64,000 bases of DNA, from positions 23,017 through 87,016 of the forward strand of contig NZ_DAOUQB010000004.1 of the NCBI RefSeq assembly GCF_030625865.1, given 5' to 3'. This DNA is from Anaerotignum sp. (GTDB taxonomy: Bacteria; Bacillota; Clostridia; Lachnospirales; Anaerotignaceae). Both the position numbers and the translations under genes were made by a program. Below are positions 48,878-60,681 of this stretch, one piece after another. Under the pieces are notes generated by a model that was not told the origin of the DNA, did no database searches, and saw nothing but the letters and a program-made list of their open reading frames with translations. The number at the start of each line of letters is the position of its first letter. Position 1 is the first letter of the stretch.

Positions 48878-49590
48878 TTTTCTTTTTCCTTCCTATAAAA
48901 ATCCCTGTAATATTGTACCAACTTTTCATAATCCCTGAAGAACAGCACCTCTTTCCCTGCCATCGAAAGTCTGTAAACACCTTTTTCTATTCGTTCAAAC
49001 CATTGATAAACATTGCTTCGTAACATTGCGGCATATTTGTCCTCTTTTCCCATTTCTCTCAATTCCTTTAAGGAGATTTGTCCAAACTGTTCCATGATGC
49101 AACAAAGCTCAATGGCTTTTTCACGATATGCCGTCATGATCTTTCGACGTGTCATACCTCCCACATTCTCTGCAACTTGGCGATTTTCCATCTCTGCCTG
49201 AAGACGCTCTTGCTTCTTCCTGTTTTTGCGCACCAAACTGTCAGAAGGCTCTAAGATTACATCCACCGTTTGCAAAGGGCTATCCAGCGCAACTGTAATT
49301 AAACCCAACTCCAAACGCTTTAATAACTTTAGCATATCCTTCCAGGCCTTCTCCCTCTGCCCTTTTTGGGGACGAGGAATGGCTACATAAACTTGGTCTG
49401 TCAAGCTTTGTCGCTCCAAAGCCTGATACACCAGTTTTAAGTTGAAACGTGTCTTTAACTCCACGATTAGGGTTTGCCCTTCTTTTACAGCGGCAATGTC
49501 ACAATTCTTGACCTCAGCCTGTACCTGATAGCCCTCTTCCTCCAAAAAAAGACGAATGGGCTCATACAAATCCGTTTCTTTCAAACTCAT
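48874..49590 (-). CDS. DUF2161 / PD-(D/E)XK-like protein with C-terminal wHTH
   Basis: YEPIRLFLEEEGYQVQAEVKNCDIAAVKEGQTLIVELKTRFNLKLVYQA. Confidence 0.8.
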   Translation of the reverse strand: MSLKETDLYEPIRLFLEEEGYQVQAEVKNCDIAAVKEGQTLIVELKTRFNLKLVYQALERQSLTDQVYVAIPRPQKGQREKAWKDMLKLLKRLELGLITVALDSPLQTVDVILEPSDSLVRKNRKKQERLQAEMENRQVAENVGGMTRRKIMTAYREKAIELCCIMEQFGQISLKELREMGKEDKYAAMLRSNVYQWFERIEKGVYRLSMAGKEVLFFRDYEKLVQYYRDFYRKEKEK

Positions 49591-50849
49591 GCCTTTCTTC
49601 CTTTAGCCATAAATGCCTCAATTTCATCTACAGTACGAATCAAATTGGGTGTCATTACTTCACATCCGCTTTCAGTAACCAAAACATCATCCTCAATACG
49701 AATACCAATTTCCCACTCATCAATATATAGTCCCGGCTCTACCGTCAGAACCATCCCCGCCTGCAAATCCCGATCCATATATCGTCCTATATCGTGGGTC
49801 TCAGCGCCTAAATAATGGCTGACACCGTGGTAATAATATTTTGCAACATCTTCCATGGTTTCAGCTAAACCAATTTTTTTCAATTCCTCAAAATAATGTT
49901 CTTTTAACACTTCATTCAATCGAGAAAAAGGCACACCCGGCTGAATAGTTTCAATCACCTTTTGCTGTCCGGATAACACAATATTATAAACGTTTTTTTG
50001 CTTCTCGGTAAATTTTCCGTTCACAGGGAATGTACGGGTAATATCTCCGTTATACCAATCCACCTGTGCCCCCGCATCCACTAAAACCAAATCGCCGTCT
50101 TTTGTCAGATGATTATTTTCAACATAATGGAGAATGGTTCCTCTTTTTCCAGCCGCCGCAATGGTTTGAAATGCCTTTTGACGCACGCCCCTTTTGGTTA
50201 GCACAAAGTCAAAATATGCCTCAATTTCATACTCCATCATACCCTCACGGGCATTTTCCATCATGGCTAAAAAACCCTCTTGGGTAATCTCCATGGCTTT
50301 GCCCATACGCTCCAATTCCCAATCCTCTTTAATCAATCGCAAATCACTGAAAATAGGATACAAATCTTGCATATGAACTCCCGGATATTGTTCTCTTAAT
50401 TCCTTTGCAAAAGAAATGGCAGCAGAGGGTAAAGCATTCCAATCTCTGTTTTCCAAATCCAGATATACGTTTTTTATATTATGCTTAAATATAAACTCTG
50501 CAAAATCCTTCCGAAATCCATCAATAAATTCAATAGTTTCAATTCCGGACTTTTCTCTTGCTTCCTCTGTGGTAATATTTGCCCCTACCCACTTTGCTAA
50601 AATTCCATTATCCCGTGGAATATACAAAGTAGTTGTTACATCCGAGGATGTTTTGGTCATCAATAAAATACAGTTTTCTCGTTCGATTCCCGTAACGTAA
50701 TAAAAGTTACGGTCTGGTGAAAAAGGATACTGTTCATCCCCACGTTTGTAGGGTGCCTGCCCTGCAAAAACCACAGCAACACTATGTTCATTCAACCGTT
50801 CTTCCAATTTATCTCTGTTTTTTTGAAATTTATCCATTTCAAACATCAA
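49587..50849 (-). CDS. aminopeptidase P family (Xaa-Pro) protein
   Basis: M24 metal ligands: DGDLVLVDAGAQVDWYNGDITRTFP, HGVSHYLGAETHD, MVLTVEPGLYI. Confidence 0.95.
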   Translation of the reverse strand: MMFEMDKFQKNRDKLEERLNEHSVAVVFAGQAPYKRGDEQYPFSPDRNFYYVTGIERENCILLMTKTSSDVTTTLYIPRDNGILAKWVGANITTEEAREKSGIETIEFIDGFRKDFAEFIFKHNIKNVYLDLENRDWNALPSAAISFAKELREQYPGVHMQDLYPIFSDLRLIKEDWELERMGKAMEITQEGFLAMMENAREGMMEYEIEAYFDFVLTKRGVRQKAFQTIAAAGKRGTILHYVENNHLTKDGDLVLVDAGAQVDWYNGDITRTFPVNGKFTEKQKNVYNIVLSGQQKVIETIQPGVPFSRLNEVLKEHYFEELKKIGLAETMEDVAKYYYHGVSHYLGAETHDIGRYMDRDLQAGMVLTVEPGLYIDEWEIGIRIEDDVLVTESGCEVMTPNLIRTVDEIEAFMAKGRKA

Positions 50850-51015
50850 ACCTCTCTTATCATTATATTAACATGAATTACTATCACAAACTCTAAGAAT
50901 CCCGAATAAAAATCCGAATTTTTTATTAATATTTTTAAAAATAAGATATTTATTCTTTATCCTCAAGTCGATCCATAAAAACCCAAAAATCCCCTTTCAA
51001 AAAGGGCAATTGCGC

Positions 51016-52182
51016 TTATTTTGCCAAAACAAATTCTTTTTCTTTAAAAAATTCAATAATCTCAGCCTTGTCACCATTCAGCTTGCCCTGTACCGATTCT
51101 TCTTTTCCGCCGCCTTTGCAGTCAAAGGATTTTTTCAGCTCCTCCACAATCTCACGAGCGTCTTTCTTTCGACTCACCAAAACAAACGCAAATCCTGCTT
51201 CCGTAGGTGTGAATACCATGGCACGTCCACAGGTTTTTTCTGCCGCCAAATCTGCCAGTGCCGTTAAGTCCTTTCCGCCCAGGCCATCTTCCATAATCAA
51301 TACATTCTCTGTATTTTCAGGTAATCTTTGAATACGACCTAAAAAAGCCTCCCATTTCCATTTTTTCAATTCCTGTATATAAGTATCCTTTTCTTTTAAA
51401 AGTTTCTGCACTGCGGTTCCAATTTGCTCCTCCTGCACGGATAAGGCTCTACCCACTTCATTGGCGGCCTGATGAATCCTTTGGTAATAGTCTAAAGCTC
51501 TTTTACCACAAAGCAGTTCCAAGCGTGTTCCGCCCTTATAGTTCTGCGTGCCCACAATTTTTATCATACCAATTTCTCCCGCAAGCTTTACATGAGTTCC
51601 ACAGCAAGCGCAGCAATCATATTCCCCCGCCGTAACAATACGGACTTCTCCTGTTAATTCAATTTTACTGCGATATTCCAGAGCCTCTAATTCTTTTTCA
51701 TCTGGATAAAAAATAGAAATCGGCGTATTTTGCCAGATTGCTTGATTCGCCTGCTCCTCCAGCCAAGGTAAATCCTCCCCTGGAATCTGTGTATTAAAAT
51801 CAATGGTAATTCGTGCTCGTCCCATATGAAAACCCACATTGTCACAACCATATTGTTTGCAAATTATTCCTGAAAAAATATGTTCACCCGAATGATTTTG
51901 CATGAGATCAAAGCGGTGCTCCCAATTAATTTCACCAACTACCTCCAGTCCCACTTCCAAAGGACCATCCCCATAATGAATAATCTCACCGTTTTTCTCA
52001 TGCACATCAAGCACAGAAACCCCGCCAAGTGTTCCCTTATCCCCAGGTTGTCCGCCGCCCTCGGGATAAAATAAAGTTTGATCCAATATAATATGATAGC
52101 CTTCTTTCCTCTTTTCACAGGAACGTACACGGCCTTTGAATTCTGTATCGTATGCGTTTTTATAATATAATTTCTCTGTCAT
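51016..52182 (-). CDS. alanyl-tRNA editing protein (AlaX-like, with DHHA1 C-terminus)
   Basis: FYPEGGGQPGDKGTL, QNHSGEHIFSGI, CACCGTHVKLAGEIG. Confidence 0.92.
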   Translation of the reverse strand: MTEKLYYKNAYDTEFKGRVRSCEKRKEGYHIILDQTLFYPEGGGQPGDKGTLGGVSVLDVHEKNGEIIHYGDGPLEVGLEVVGEINWEHRFDLMQNHSGEHIFSGIICKQYGCDNVGFHMGRARITIDFNTQIPGEDLPWLEEQANQAIWQNTPISIFYPDEKELEALEYRSKIELTGEVRIVTAGEYDCCACCGTHVKLAGEIGMIKIVGTQNYKGGTRLELLCGKRALDYYQRIHQAANEVGRALSVQEEQIGTAVQKLLKEKDTYIQELKKWKWEAFLGRIQRLPENTENVLIMEDGLGGKDLTALADLAAEKTCGRAMVFTPTEAGFAFVLVSRKKDAREIVEELKKSFDCKGGGKEESVQGKLNGDKAEIIEFFKEKEFVLAK

Positions 52183-52410
52183 CTTTTCGCCTCCTGCAAC
52201 ACTTTCCCACAGTATATCACGCTTTCCACCTTATGGAAAGGTTGGGCTTACTCCATTTATTCGAAATCGCCCAAGTAAATTTTAATGATATTTCTCTTAT
52301 ACGTTACCTGTCGTTTTTTCAAAAGGAAGATGCCCTTACGTCCTTTTAGACTTCTTCCTAAAACAAAAACAGGTAATGTCCCCTTGAACAATACCTGCAT
52401 TATTTTAAAT

Positions 52411-53250
52411 CTATTTTTTTGCAATAAAACCCACCGCAACAGTGCCGGGCCCAGAATATGTTCCAACAACAGGCCCGATGTATCCATTATAACAATCAGA
52501 AATATCATAATCTTCAGCGAAACAATCTTTCACCATCTTCATATTTTCTTCTGCTGCACCATGGCAAAACATAAATGGATAATTCTCATCCACGCCATCC
52601 GCCATGGCAAGCTCTTTTAATATAGAAATCATTCTTTTTTTCCCTTTGGCTTTTGCCGTATTTAACACCAAACCATCCTGAATTGTCAAAATAGGATGTA
52701 AGTTTAGCATTGTGCCCACAATTGCCGCCGCACCGGATAAACGTCCGCCTTTTCTTATATATTTTAAGGTCTCAATGGCTGCATAAATTTTTGCTCTGCC
52801 TGATAACTCATTCATTTCTTGGTACAACTCTTCCACAGTTGCCCCTTCTTTGGCACGTTTCGCCGCAATCTCCACCAAAAGCCCCAGGGAGCAACAGGCA
52901 CAGTTTGTATCTGCAATCCAAATCTTCTCACTTTCCAGAGAAGCCTTTGCAATATGGGCAGACTGTACAGTGCCGCTTAATTTACCGCTAATTAATACAC
53001 AAAGAATGTCATCTCCTTTCTCTAAAGCCGCCTGAAAAGCTTCCTCAAAGGAATGGGGTGTGGGCTGTGCTGTTGTGGGAATTTCAGGGCTTGTTCTAAG
53101 ATGTTGATAAAATTCTTCCGCTGTAAGGTTCTCACCATCAATGAAAGTTTCCTCTCCAAAATGCACCGTTAAAGGAACACATACAACGCCAATCTCCTTT
53201 AATCTATCATGGGATATATCACAAGTGCTGTCCGTAATAATCTGTACCAT
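52411..53250 (-). CDS. DegV family fatty-acid-binding protein
   Basis: VQIITDSTCDIS, TTAQPTP, ISGKLSGTVQSA; start MVQIITD at 53250. Confidence 0.95.
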   Translation of the reverse strand: MVQIITDSTCDISHDRLKEIGVVCVPLTVHFGEETFIDGENLTAEEFYQHLRTSPEIPTTAQPTPHSFEEAFQAALEKGDDILCVLISGKLSGTVQSAHIAKASLESEKIWIADTNCACCSLGLLVEIAAKRAKEGATVEELYQEMNELSGRAKIYAAIETLKYIRKGGRLSGAAAIVGTMLNLHPILTIQDGLVLNTAKAKGKKRMISILKELAMADGVDENYPFMFCHGAAEENMKMVKDCFAEDYDISDCYNGYIGPVVGTYSGPGTVAVGFIAKK

Positions 53251-53437
53251 GTTATTCCTCCTTTTATAAAACGGCAAAAGCCAAAAAATTCAATTTCTGT
53301 TTACTTCATATTAATTATAATAGTTTTTAAAACCACGTCAACTGTTTTTAATAGAGAATTACTATTATTTTAGAATAAATTAAACTTTCTATCCATCCAA
53401 TTATTTTTTATCTTAACATTTCAAAAAATAAAATAAA

Positions 53438-53469
53438 AAAGCCTTAATTCAATTATTTTAAGGCTTTTC
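53438..53469. terminator. terminator hairpin
   Basis: AAAAGCCTTAA / TTAAGGCTTTT. Confidence 0.75.
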
Positions 53470-53486
53470 ATGCGTTGAAAATTCAC

Positions 53487-54023
53487 TTACTCTACAACAT
53501 TCTCTTCCTTTGGTGTTTGGTGCCAATTTCCTTTTAGTAATTTAATCCCGCCCAAAATCACAGCCGCAGCTAAAATAATACGTGTTACATTGTGGTTTAA
53601 TCTCCAAGCCAAATTCCAAAAGAACCCGTCAAAAAAAGGGTTTAACATATTCATAAAAATTTGTGCCAGCATACAGAGTCCAAAAACAACCAAGACAACG
53701 GCAACGGCTTTTGCGTTTCTTTTCAAAAATTCATCTGCTTTGGTAAAGTCTACTTCTTCAAATCCGTAGTAATGATCTTCCTGTTTCAGAAACTCTTCCT
53801 CTGGCATATTTCGCAAATTGTGGGTATGAAAAAAGCTAAAAAACCACACCACAGGAAGAATTGCCCATAGAACCTCTAAATTTGCCCATTCTCCAAAAGT
53901 TCCAACCCCAAAAAATAAAATCATCAGGCTAATTCCCTGTTTGTAGAGCCCCATATACATCTCTCCTGCACCTGGTACTAGGGAGCACCAAAAAGTTAAA
54001 AATCCGTTTTTCTTATTTCTCAT
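53487..54023 (-). CDS. hypothetical membrane protein with TM2-like N-terminus
   Basis: PGAGEMYMGLYKQGISLMILFF; multiple TM segments. Confidence 0.78.
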   Translation of the reverse strand: MRNKKNGFLTFWCSLVPGAGEMYMGLYKQGISLMILFFGVGTFGEWANLEVLWAILPVVWFFSFFHTHNLRNMPEEEFLKQEDHYYGFEEVDFTKADEFLKRNAKAVAVVLVVFGLCMLAQIFMNMLNPFFDGFFWNLAWRLNHNVTRIILAAAVILGGIKLLKGNWHQTPKEENVVE

Positions 54024-54171
54024 ACTACTACCTCCAAATAATAATCATATGATTTCTTTTGTTAGTATTAGTATATCTGATTCTTCTTGGGAATTTTTTC
54101 ACTATTTATTAAGATTTTATAAATGTTACAATTGAAAAAAGCACCTGCATTCATATGCAAGCACTTTAATT

Positions 54172-54756
54172 TTAATTAAAATATTTTTCTATCACTGACC
54201 AAAGTTCATCCACACCGGTTTTTTTCTCCCCCGAAAAGGGAATCAAAACGTCCTCAGAACCAAGCCCTAAGGTCTTGCGAATGACGGATAAATGCTTTGG
54301 AACTTGGCTTCGATTCAGTTTGTCTGACTTTGTTGCAGCGATTATAATATCGTAACCATAATGCTTTAGCCATTCATACATTAAAACATCATTTTTTCCA
54401 GGTTCATGGCGAATATCAATCAGAAGAATAATGGCTCTTAGTTCTTCCCTCTTTTCCAAGTATTCTTCTATCATTTGACCCCATTTTGCAATTTCTGTTT
54501 TCGGTGCCTTGGCATATCCATATCCGGGCAAATCCACAACATACATTAGCCCGTTTACGTCATAAAAATTAATTGTTCTTGTTTTTCCGGGGTTGGAGCT
54601 GGTTCTTGCCAGCGCCTTGCGCCCTAAAATAGCATTAATCAACGTGGATTTCCCCACATTTGACTTGCCTGCAAAAGCAATCTCAACCCTTCCATCCACT
54701 GGATAATGGGAAAAATTTGTTCCAATTGCCGCTAACGAAGTATTCTTTACTTCCAT
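54172..54756 (-). CDS. ysxC: ribosome biogenesis GTPase EngB/YsxC
   Basis: EIAFAGKSNVGKSTLINAI, DLPGYGYAK, ATKSDKL. Confidence 0.96.
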   Translation of the reverse strand: MEVKNTSLAAIGTNFSHYPVDGRVEIAFAGKSNVGKSTLINAILGRKALARTSSNPGKTRTINFYDVNGLMYVVDLPGYGYAKAPKTEIAKWGQMIEEYLEKREELRAIILLIDIRHEPGKNDVLMYEWLKHYGYDIIIAATKSDKLNRSQVPKHLSVIRKTLGLGSEDVLIPFSGEKKTGVDELWSVIEKYFN

Positions 54757-57089
54757 AGGTCTCCTCCCTTCACCAATGCAACCTTAAGTACATCTTCCAT
54801 GGTTTTTGCCAATACAAAATCAATTCCTTCTTTTATTTCATCGCTAATTTCCTGCAAATCCTTTTCGTTCTCCTCAGGCAGGATCACCGTTTTAATACCA
54901 ACTTTTTTGGCAGCAAGAACCTTTTCCTGTAGTCCCCCAATAGGAAGAACTCTGCCACGAATGGTAACCTCCCCTGTCATAGCCACATCATGATGCACTT
55001 CTTTCTCCGCCAAAGCTGAAATAATTGCAGTAGCCATGGTAATCCCTGCGGAAGGTCCATCTTTCGGTGTTGCTCCTTCAGGGATATGTATATGAATATC
55101 TTTCTGCTGATAAAAATCCGGGGAAAGTCCCAGTGATTTTGCCTGGGCGCGAATATAGCTGATTGCCGCTTCCGCGGATTCCGTCATTACCTTTCCCACA
55201 TTTCCTGTAAGCTTAAATTTCCCGGTCCCCTCCATAACGTTTACTTCTATAGATAGGGTGGTGCCTCCTGCGGCTGTCCATGCTAAGCCACGAACAATAC
55301 CAACCTGCGGTTTATTGTAAATAGAATCTTTTCCGTACTTTCTTTTTCCCAAAATACTTTCTAAATTCTTTGCAGAGACAGTTACATTTTTTTTCTCACC
55401 GCTTAATATCAATCTTATCGTCTTTCTGCAAACTTCTCCGATTACTCTCTCCAGCTGTCTTACTCCGGCTTCTCTTGTATACCCGTCAATCATCCCTTCA
55501 ATGGCATCGTCACGAAACTTTATCTGCGCTGCTGATAAACCGTTTCTCTGCCGCTGCTTACGCACAAAATGTTCTTTTGCAATATGCAGTTTTTCCTGTG
55601 TTGTATAACTTCCCAGAGAAATCACCTCCATTCTGTCTAAAAGAGGTTTGGGTATGGTGTCTAAATTGTTGGCCGTACACATAAAGAGAACCTTGGAAAG
55701 ATCATATGTTAACTCAATAAAATGGTCACGGAAGGTACTATTCTGTTCGCCATCTAAAACTTCAAGCAAAGCCGCCGCCGGATCTCCGTTGTAAGAAACT
55801 CCCAGTTTATCTATTTCATCCAAGAGCATTAAAGGGTTTACAGTCCCCGCCTGCTTCATGGCATTGATAATCCGCCCGGGCATGGCACCGATATAAGTTC
55901 TTCTATGTCCTCTGATTTCCGCTTCGTCCTTAATTCCACCTAAAGACATTCTGATATACTTTCGGTTTAATGCTTTTGCAACAGAATGGGCAATGGATGT
56001 TTTGCCAACCCCAGGAGGTCCAACCAAGCAAAGAATCGTAGGTCTTTCCTCTGGAACCATCTTTCGCACTGCCAAATACTCCAAAATACGTTCCTTTACT
56101 TTTTTTAACCCATAATGCTCTTCATCCAAAATCTTTTCAGCCTTTGCCAGATCAAAACTCTCTTGCGTCATTTCGCTCCAAGGCAAACTCAGTAAGGTTT
56201 CAATGTAACTTCTGGAAACGTTGGATTCCGGAGAGGTAACGGGAATTCTCAACATACGAGCAATCTCTTTTTCCACCGCCAAGCATACCGCATCGGGAGG
56301 ATTTTTTTCTTCCAATTGCTTACGATATTTTTCCGCATCAGCGCCTATGCCATCCTTGTCCCCCAGTTCCTCTTGGATCACCTTCAATTCTTCTCTGAGG
56401 TAGTAATCTCTTTGGTTCTGTTCAATGCGGGCTTTGGTTTTGCCTTCAATTTCTTTTTTAATATTTAGTATTTGTTTTTCGCTTTGTAAAACTTCCAGTA
56501 CTGCCTCCAAGCGTTCAAATGGATTCAGTATTTCCAGAATTTTCTGCTTACGATCGTAGGAAATCTCCAACCCCGACGCAATAAGATCCGCCAATTTTCC
56601 CGGCTTCGATGCAGCCTTCACACTGCTTAAAAGATCAGATGCGGTGCTGTTGGGAACATATTTAATGTACTCCTCATAGCGCTCTGTTACCACGCGCATA
56701 TATGCTTTCAAATAATCATCCGGCTCATCCAGAAAATCTTGTTCCAATGAAGTGATCTTTGCAAAGTCAGTGGAAGTTTTAATCCATATCTCGTCTAATC
56801 TTCCGCGTTCCTGTCCCTCTACAATAACGTGAGTTACATTCCCGGGAAGCTTTAATACTTGCTTAATTGTACATAAAGTACCAATTTCATATAAATCATT
56901 CTGCTTGGGATCTGATGTTCCAGGGTCAATCTGCGTCACCAAAAACACCTTGCCGCCACTGTTTTCTGCCGCCGCAACAGCCTCTAGCGATCTCTGTCTG
57001 CTAACAGGAAAACTAATTGCCATACTGGGGAAAACCGTCAGTCCCCTTAGCGCAATCATAGGTACTTTGACCGTCTGCTTTTTCTCCAT
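54747..57089 (-). CDS. lon: ATP-dependent protease Lon
   Basis: [32 protein letters not shown] catalytic Ser motif. Confidence 0.98.
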   Translation of the reverse strand: MEKKQTVKVPMIALRGLTVFPSMAISFPVSRQRSLEAVAAAENSGGKVFLVTQIDPGTSDPKQNDLYEIGTLCTIKQVLKLPGNVTHVIVEGQERGRLDEIWIKTSTDFAKITSLEQDFLDEPDDYLKAYMRVVTERYEEYIKYVPNSTASDLLSSVKAASKPGKLADLIASGLEISYDRKQKILEILNPFERLEAVLEVLQSEKQILNIKKEIEGKTKARIEQNQRDYYLREELKVIQEELGDKDGIGADAEKYRKQLEEKNPPDAVCLAVEKEIARMLRIPVTSPESNVSRSYIETLLSLPWSEMTQESFDLAKAEKILDEEHYGLKKVKERILEYLAVRKMVPEERPTILCLVGPPGVGKTSIAHSVAKALNRKYIRMSLGGIKDEAEIRGHRRTYIGAMPGRIINAMKQAGTVNPLMLLDEIDKLGVSYNGDPAAALLEVLDGEQNSTFRDHFIELTYDLSKVLFMCTANNLDTIPKPLLDRMEVISLGSYTTQEKLHIAKEHFVRKQRQRNGLSAAQIKFRDDAIEGMIDGYTREAGVRQLERVIGEVCRKTIRLILSGEKKNVTVSAKNLESILGKRKYGKDSIYNKPQVGIVRGLAWTAAGGTTLSIEVNVMEGTGKFKLTGNVGKVMTESAEAAISYIRAQAKSLGLSPDFYQQKDIHIHIPEGATPKDGPSAGITMATAIISALAEKEVHHDVAMTGEVTIRGRVLPIGGLQEKVLAAKKVGIKTVILPEENEKDLQEISDEIKEGIDFVLAKTMEDVLKVALVKGGDLWK

Positions 57090-57385
57090 TCTTCCACCTC
57101 TGTTTTCTATATTTAATCAAGGATATCATATCTAAGCCCATAAGCAGAGAACTGCAAAAAGAATACTAACCCTTCAAAATTTATCAATTTATCTCCAATA
57201 CCATAAAAATATCACCATGATTTTCTTATATATGGATTGACGCCCTATTTCCTTTGAAAGTTGGGTTTGTTTTATATTCTTCAACAAAAAAATAGTCGCT
57301 AAAATTCCTAGTTCTCCGCTAAAACTTTACATATTATACCCTAAAATCTACTTTCGGTCAAATAACCAAGTTACATTCCTAATTC

Positions 57386-59113
57386 CTACCACAGCTCACT
57401 TTTTTGTGCTGTCAAAATGCCCTCTTCATCTACAACTACGCTGTTTTCATCCTTTCGAAAAACTTGCTCCAAAAGCTCATGAACATTTTCTAAAGGCTTG
57501 ACAGAAAGTCCTAAGCTTCCGTAAGCCTCCCGCCAATTCTCCTTGGGAATGAACGCACACTTAACACCGGCATCCTCAGCAGCTGCCAGCTTATCAGCAA
57601 CTCCCCCAACAGGCAAAACCTGCCCCAAAAGTCCAATTTCACCCGTTAACGCAACTTCGCCATCCACTGCCGTACCAGTAAACGCGGAATATACTGCCAA
57701 AAACATTGCAACGCCCGCCGATGGCCCATCTACTGGTGTTCCACCTGGAAAATTAATATGCACCTGGTACATATCCTTTATAAATCCATATTTCTCCATT
57801 ACTGTCAGCACATTTTCCGCTGAACTTCGGGCATTGCTTTTTCGTCTGCTAGAACGTTGTTTCCCCCGAATTTCCTCTTCTTCCACAATTCCTGTTACCG
57901 TTAAAAGACCTTTTTCGGACTTCTGTACGGTTGCCTCTATTGCAAGCAAAGTGCCATTTCCTCCACTTTGAACAGCCATGCCGTTTACCACACCTATTTG
58001 AGCCTTCTTATTTACTTTTTTACGCAAAATCGGTTGATACCTCCCTGTTTCAGCTACCCAATCTAAATCAGCAAAAGTAATTTTCCTATTTCCTTCCATC
58101 ACAGCCAAGGATGTTAGAGACTGTACAATATTTACTGTATCTCTACCACCATGGGCATAGCAAGCAATTCTTTCGCAAAGTCCTTCCTCATAGGGCATAC
58201 CTCCACGGTTTAAACTATTTCTGGCAATTTGCTCTACCGATTTTTTATCCAATCCTTCGAAAAATATTTCGGTACAGCGAGATCTAAGGGCAGGCGGAAT
58301 GTCAGAGGGATTCCTTGTTGTTGCACCGATTAATCGAAAATCAGCAGGAATTCCTTTTTGAAAAATTTCATGAACATAGGGAGGAATATTTTTGTTTTCA
58401 CGGCTGTAATAACTGCTTTGAAAACGGGCTATTCGATCTTCCAGTACCTTCAAAAGTTTATTCATCTGAACGGGATGCAGTTCTCCAATTTCGTCAATAA
58501 ATAAAACACCCCCATGGGCATCACATATTGCACCAGGTCGGGGCTGTGGCACCCCCAGTTGTCCCAAAGCACCAGACCCCTGATATATGGGATCATGTAC
58601 AGACCCCATAAGTGGATCTGCAATATTCCTTTCATCAAATTGAAGGGTCGTTGCATCTATTTCCACAAATTTCGCCGTTTCCCCAAAAGGACTGTCCTCT
58701 TTTTTCCTTGCCTCTTCCAAAATCAAACGAGCAGCCGCAGTTTTTCCAACCCCCGGAGGTCCATAAATTAGAATATGCTGGGGGTTGGGTCCGCATAATG
58801 CTGCCCTTAAAGCTTTAATCGCTTTTTCCTGCCCAATAATCTCTGCTAAGTCCTTGGGACGCGTTTGTTCGGATAGAGGTTCAGTCAACATACGTCGCCT
58901 CATAGCCTCCAGTTCATGCATTTGTTTTGAATTTTCATCCGGAGAGTAACTCCCCCCCGATCGTTTTTTTTTGCTTTTTGTAAAAAAATAGTAAGCACCC
59001 AATGCAAAAAATAGTATTTGCACTATGGTCAATACGCTCCATCCGTTCACAAGATCCTCTCCCTTTTTCTTTTTATTGGTAATAGTATCTCGAAAAAAAT
59101 GGAATCTATCCAT
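57386..59113 (-). CDS. lonB: ATP-dependent protease LonB
   Basis: [55 protein letters not shown]-terminal TM; start uncertain. Confidence 0.93.
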   Translation of the reverse strand: MDRFHFFRDTITNKKKKGEDLVNGWSVLTIVQILFFALGAYYFFTKSKKKRSGGSYSPDENSKQMHELEAMRRRMLTEPLSEQTRPKDLAEIIGQEKAIKALRAALCGPNPQHILIYGPPGVGKTAAARLILEEARKKEDSPFGETAKFVEIDATTLQFDERNIADPLMGSVHDPIYQGSGALGQLGVPQPRPGAICDAHGGVLFIDEIGELHPVQMNKLLKVLEDRIARFQSSYYSRENKNIPPYVHEIFQKGIPADFRLIGATTRNPSDIPPALRSRCTEIFFEGLDKKSVEQIARNSLNRGGMPYEEGLCERIACYAHGGRDTVNIVQSLTSLAVMEGNRKITFADLDWVAETGRYQPILRKKVNKKAQIGVVNGMAVQSGGNGTLLAIEATVQKSEKGLLTVTGIVEEEEIRGKQRSSRRKSNARSSAENVLTVMEKYGFIKDMYQVHINFPGGTPVDGPSAGVAMFLAVYSAFTGTAVDGEVALTGEIGLLGQVLPVGGVADKLAAAEDAGVKCAFIPKENWREAYGSLGLSVKPLENVHELLEQVFRKDENSVVVDEEGILTAQKSELW

Positions 59114-59240
59114 TGCAGCAAAAACTATTTATTTTTCGTAAAAACTCCCTAAAGCTTTTAAATAGGTTAAGGATTTCCTTTTGTTCTTATTTCAATAAAT
59201 AACACCTTTGATATAGATTTACTTTGCGTATAAATTAAAT

Positions 59241-59280
59241 AAAAAAACACCCCCAATATTATTGTCTAATATTGGGGGTG
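59241..59280 (-). terminator. tuf terminator
   Basis: CACCCCCAATATTA / TAATATTGGGGGTG stem then minus-strand U-run. Confidence 0.9.
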
Positions 59281-59304
59281 CATTATAGAAAATATTTCTA
59301 TAAA

Positions 59305-60498
59305 TTACTCAGTGATTTCGATAACGGAGCCAGCACCAACAGTTCTGCCACCTTCACGAATAGCGAAACGAAGACCCTGAGCCATAGCAACAGGTGTAAT
59401 CAATTCGATTCCCATTTCTACGTTGTCGCCAGGCATACACATTTCTGTGCCTTCAGGTAAGGAGATAACGCCTGTAACGTCAGTTGTTCTGAAGTAGAAC
59501 TGAGGTCTGTAGTTGTTGAAGAAAGGAGTATGACGGCCACCTTCTTCTTTGCTCAATACATAAACCTGAGCTTTAAATTTTGTATGAGGTGTAATGGAAC
59601 CGGGTTTAGCCAATACCTGTCCTCTTTCGATTTCACTTCTCTGAACACCACGAAGAAGAACACCGATGTTATCGCCAGCTTCAGCCTGATCCAAAAGTTT
59701 ACGGAACATTTCAACGCCAGTAACAACAACTTTTCTGGTTTCATCTGACAAACCAACGATTTCAACTTCATCCTGAACTTTAACAATACCGCTTTCAACT
59801 CTACCAGTTGCAACAGTACCACGACCTGTAATGGAGAATACATCTTCTACAGGCATCAAGAAAGGCTTGTCTATATCACGCTTAGGATCGGGAATATAAG
59901 CTTCGATTTCATTGTAAAGTTCAACGATCTTGTCACCCCAAACACCGCTAGGATCCTGAAGAGCCTGCAATGCAGAACCTCTGATAATAGGGATATCATC
60001 GCCAGGGAATTCATACTCGGAAAGGAGATCTCTGATTTCCATTTCAACCAAGTCAAGAAGTTCTTCGTCATCAACCATGTCGCACTTGTTCATAAATACA
60101 ACAATATAAGGAACGCCTACCTGACGGGAAAGCAAAATGTGCTCTCTTGTCTGAGCCATAGGGCCGTCAGTTGCAGCAACAACCAAAATTGCACCGTCCA
60201 TCTGAGCAGCACCTGTGATCATATTCTTTACATAGTCAGCATGTCCTGGGCAGTCAACGTGAGCGTAGTGTCTAACAGGTGTTTCATATTCAACGTGAGC
60301 TGTAGAGATTGTGATACCACGTTCTCTTTCTTCTGGAGCTTTATCAATGTTTTCAAAAGCAACTTCTTCGCCCAATTGGTATCTCTGATACAATGTCTTT
60401 GTAATTGCTGCTGTAAGAGTTGTTTTACCATGGTCAACATGACCGATCGTACCGATATTTACATGAGGTTTGGTTCTTTCAAATTTTTGCTTTGCCAT
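59305..60498 (-). CDS. tuf: elongation factor Tu
   Basis: [22 protein letters not shown]; full-length EF-Tu. Confidence 0.99.
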   Translation of the reverse strand: MAKQKFERTKPHVNIGTIGHVDHGKTTLTAAITKTLYQRYQLGEEVAFENIDKAPEERERGITISTAHVEYETPVRHYAHVDCPGHADYVKNMITGAAQMDGAILVVAATDGPMAQTREHILLSRQVGVPYIVVFMNKCDMVDDEELLDLVEMEIRDLLSEYEFPGDDIPIIRGSALQALQDPSGVWGDKIVELYNEIEAYIPDPKRDIDKPFLMPVEDVFSITGRGTVATGRVESGIVKVQDEVEIVGLSDETRKVVVTGVEMFRKLLDQAEAGDNIGVLLRGVQRSEIERGQVLAKPGSITPHTKFKAQVYVLSKEEGGRHTPFFNNYRPQFYFRTTDVTGVISLPEGTEMCMPGDNVEMGIELITPVAMAQGLRFAIREGGRTVGAGSVIEITE

Positions 60499-60681
60499 TT
60501 TAAATTATCCTCCTTTAATTTTGTTGGAAATCTATTGAATTTAGTACATTTGCAGGAATGTACCTATCGATTTCAATTATATTAGACTTCCTTTCTTTTT
60601 GCAATACCAAATATCCATTCCATGTCTATTTTGGCATTTTTTCTGAGAAATAAAATCCTTTATCCTATTGGGATAAATCTA

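Noticed and set aside
48874-49590. DUF2161 PD-(D/E)XK-like protein as a restriction or defence nuclease
   Set aside because: Single gene amid housekeeping neighbours with no methylase or partner; no support beyond the fold-like motif.
54747-59113. Two adjacent Lon-type proteases as a possible novel system
   Set aside because: lonB-lon-ysxC order is well known in Firmicutes.
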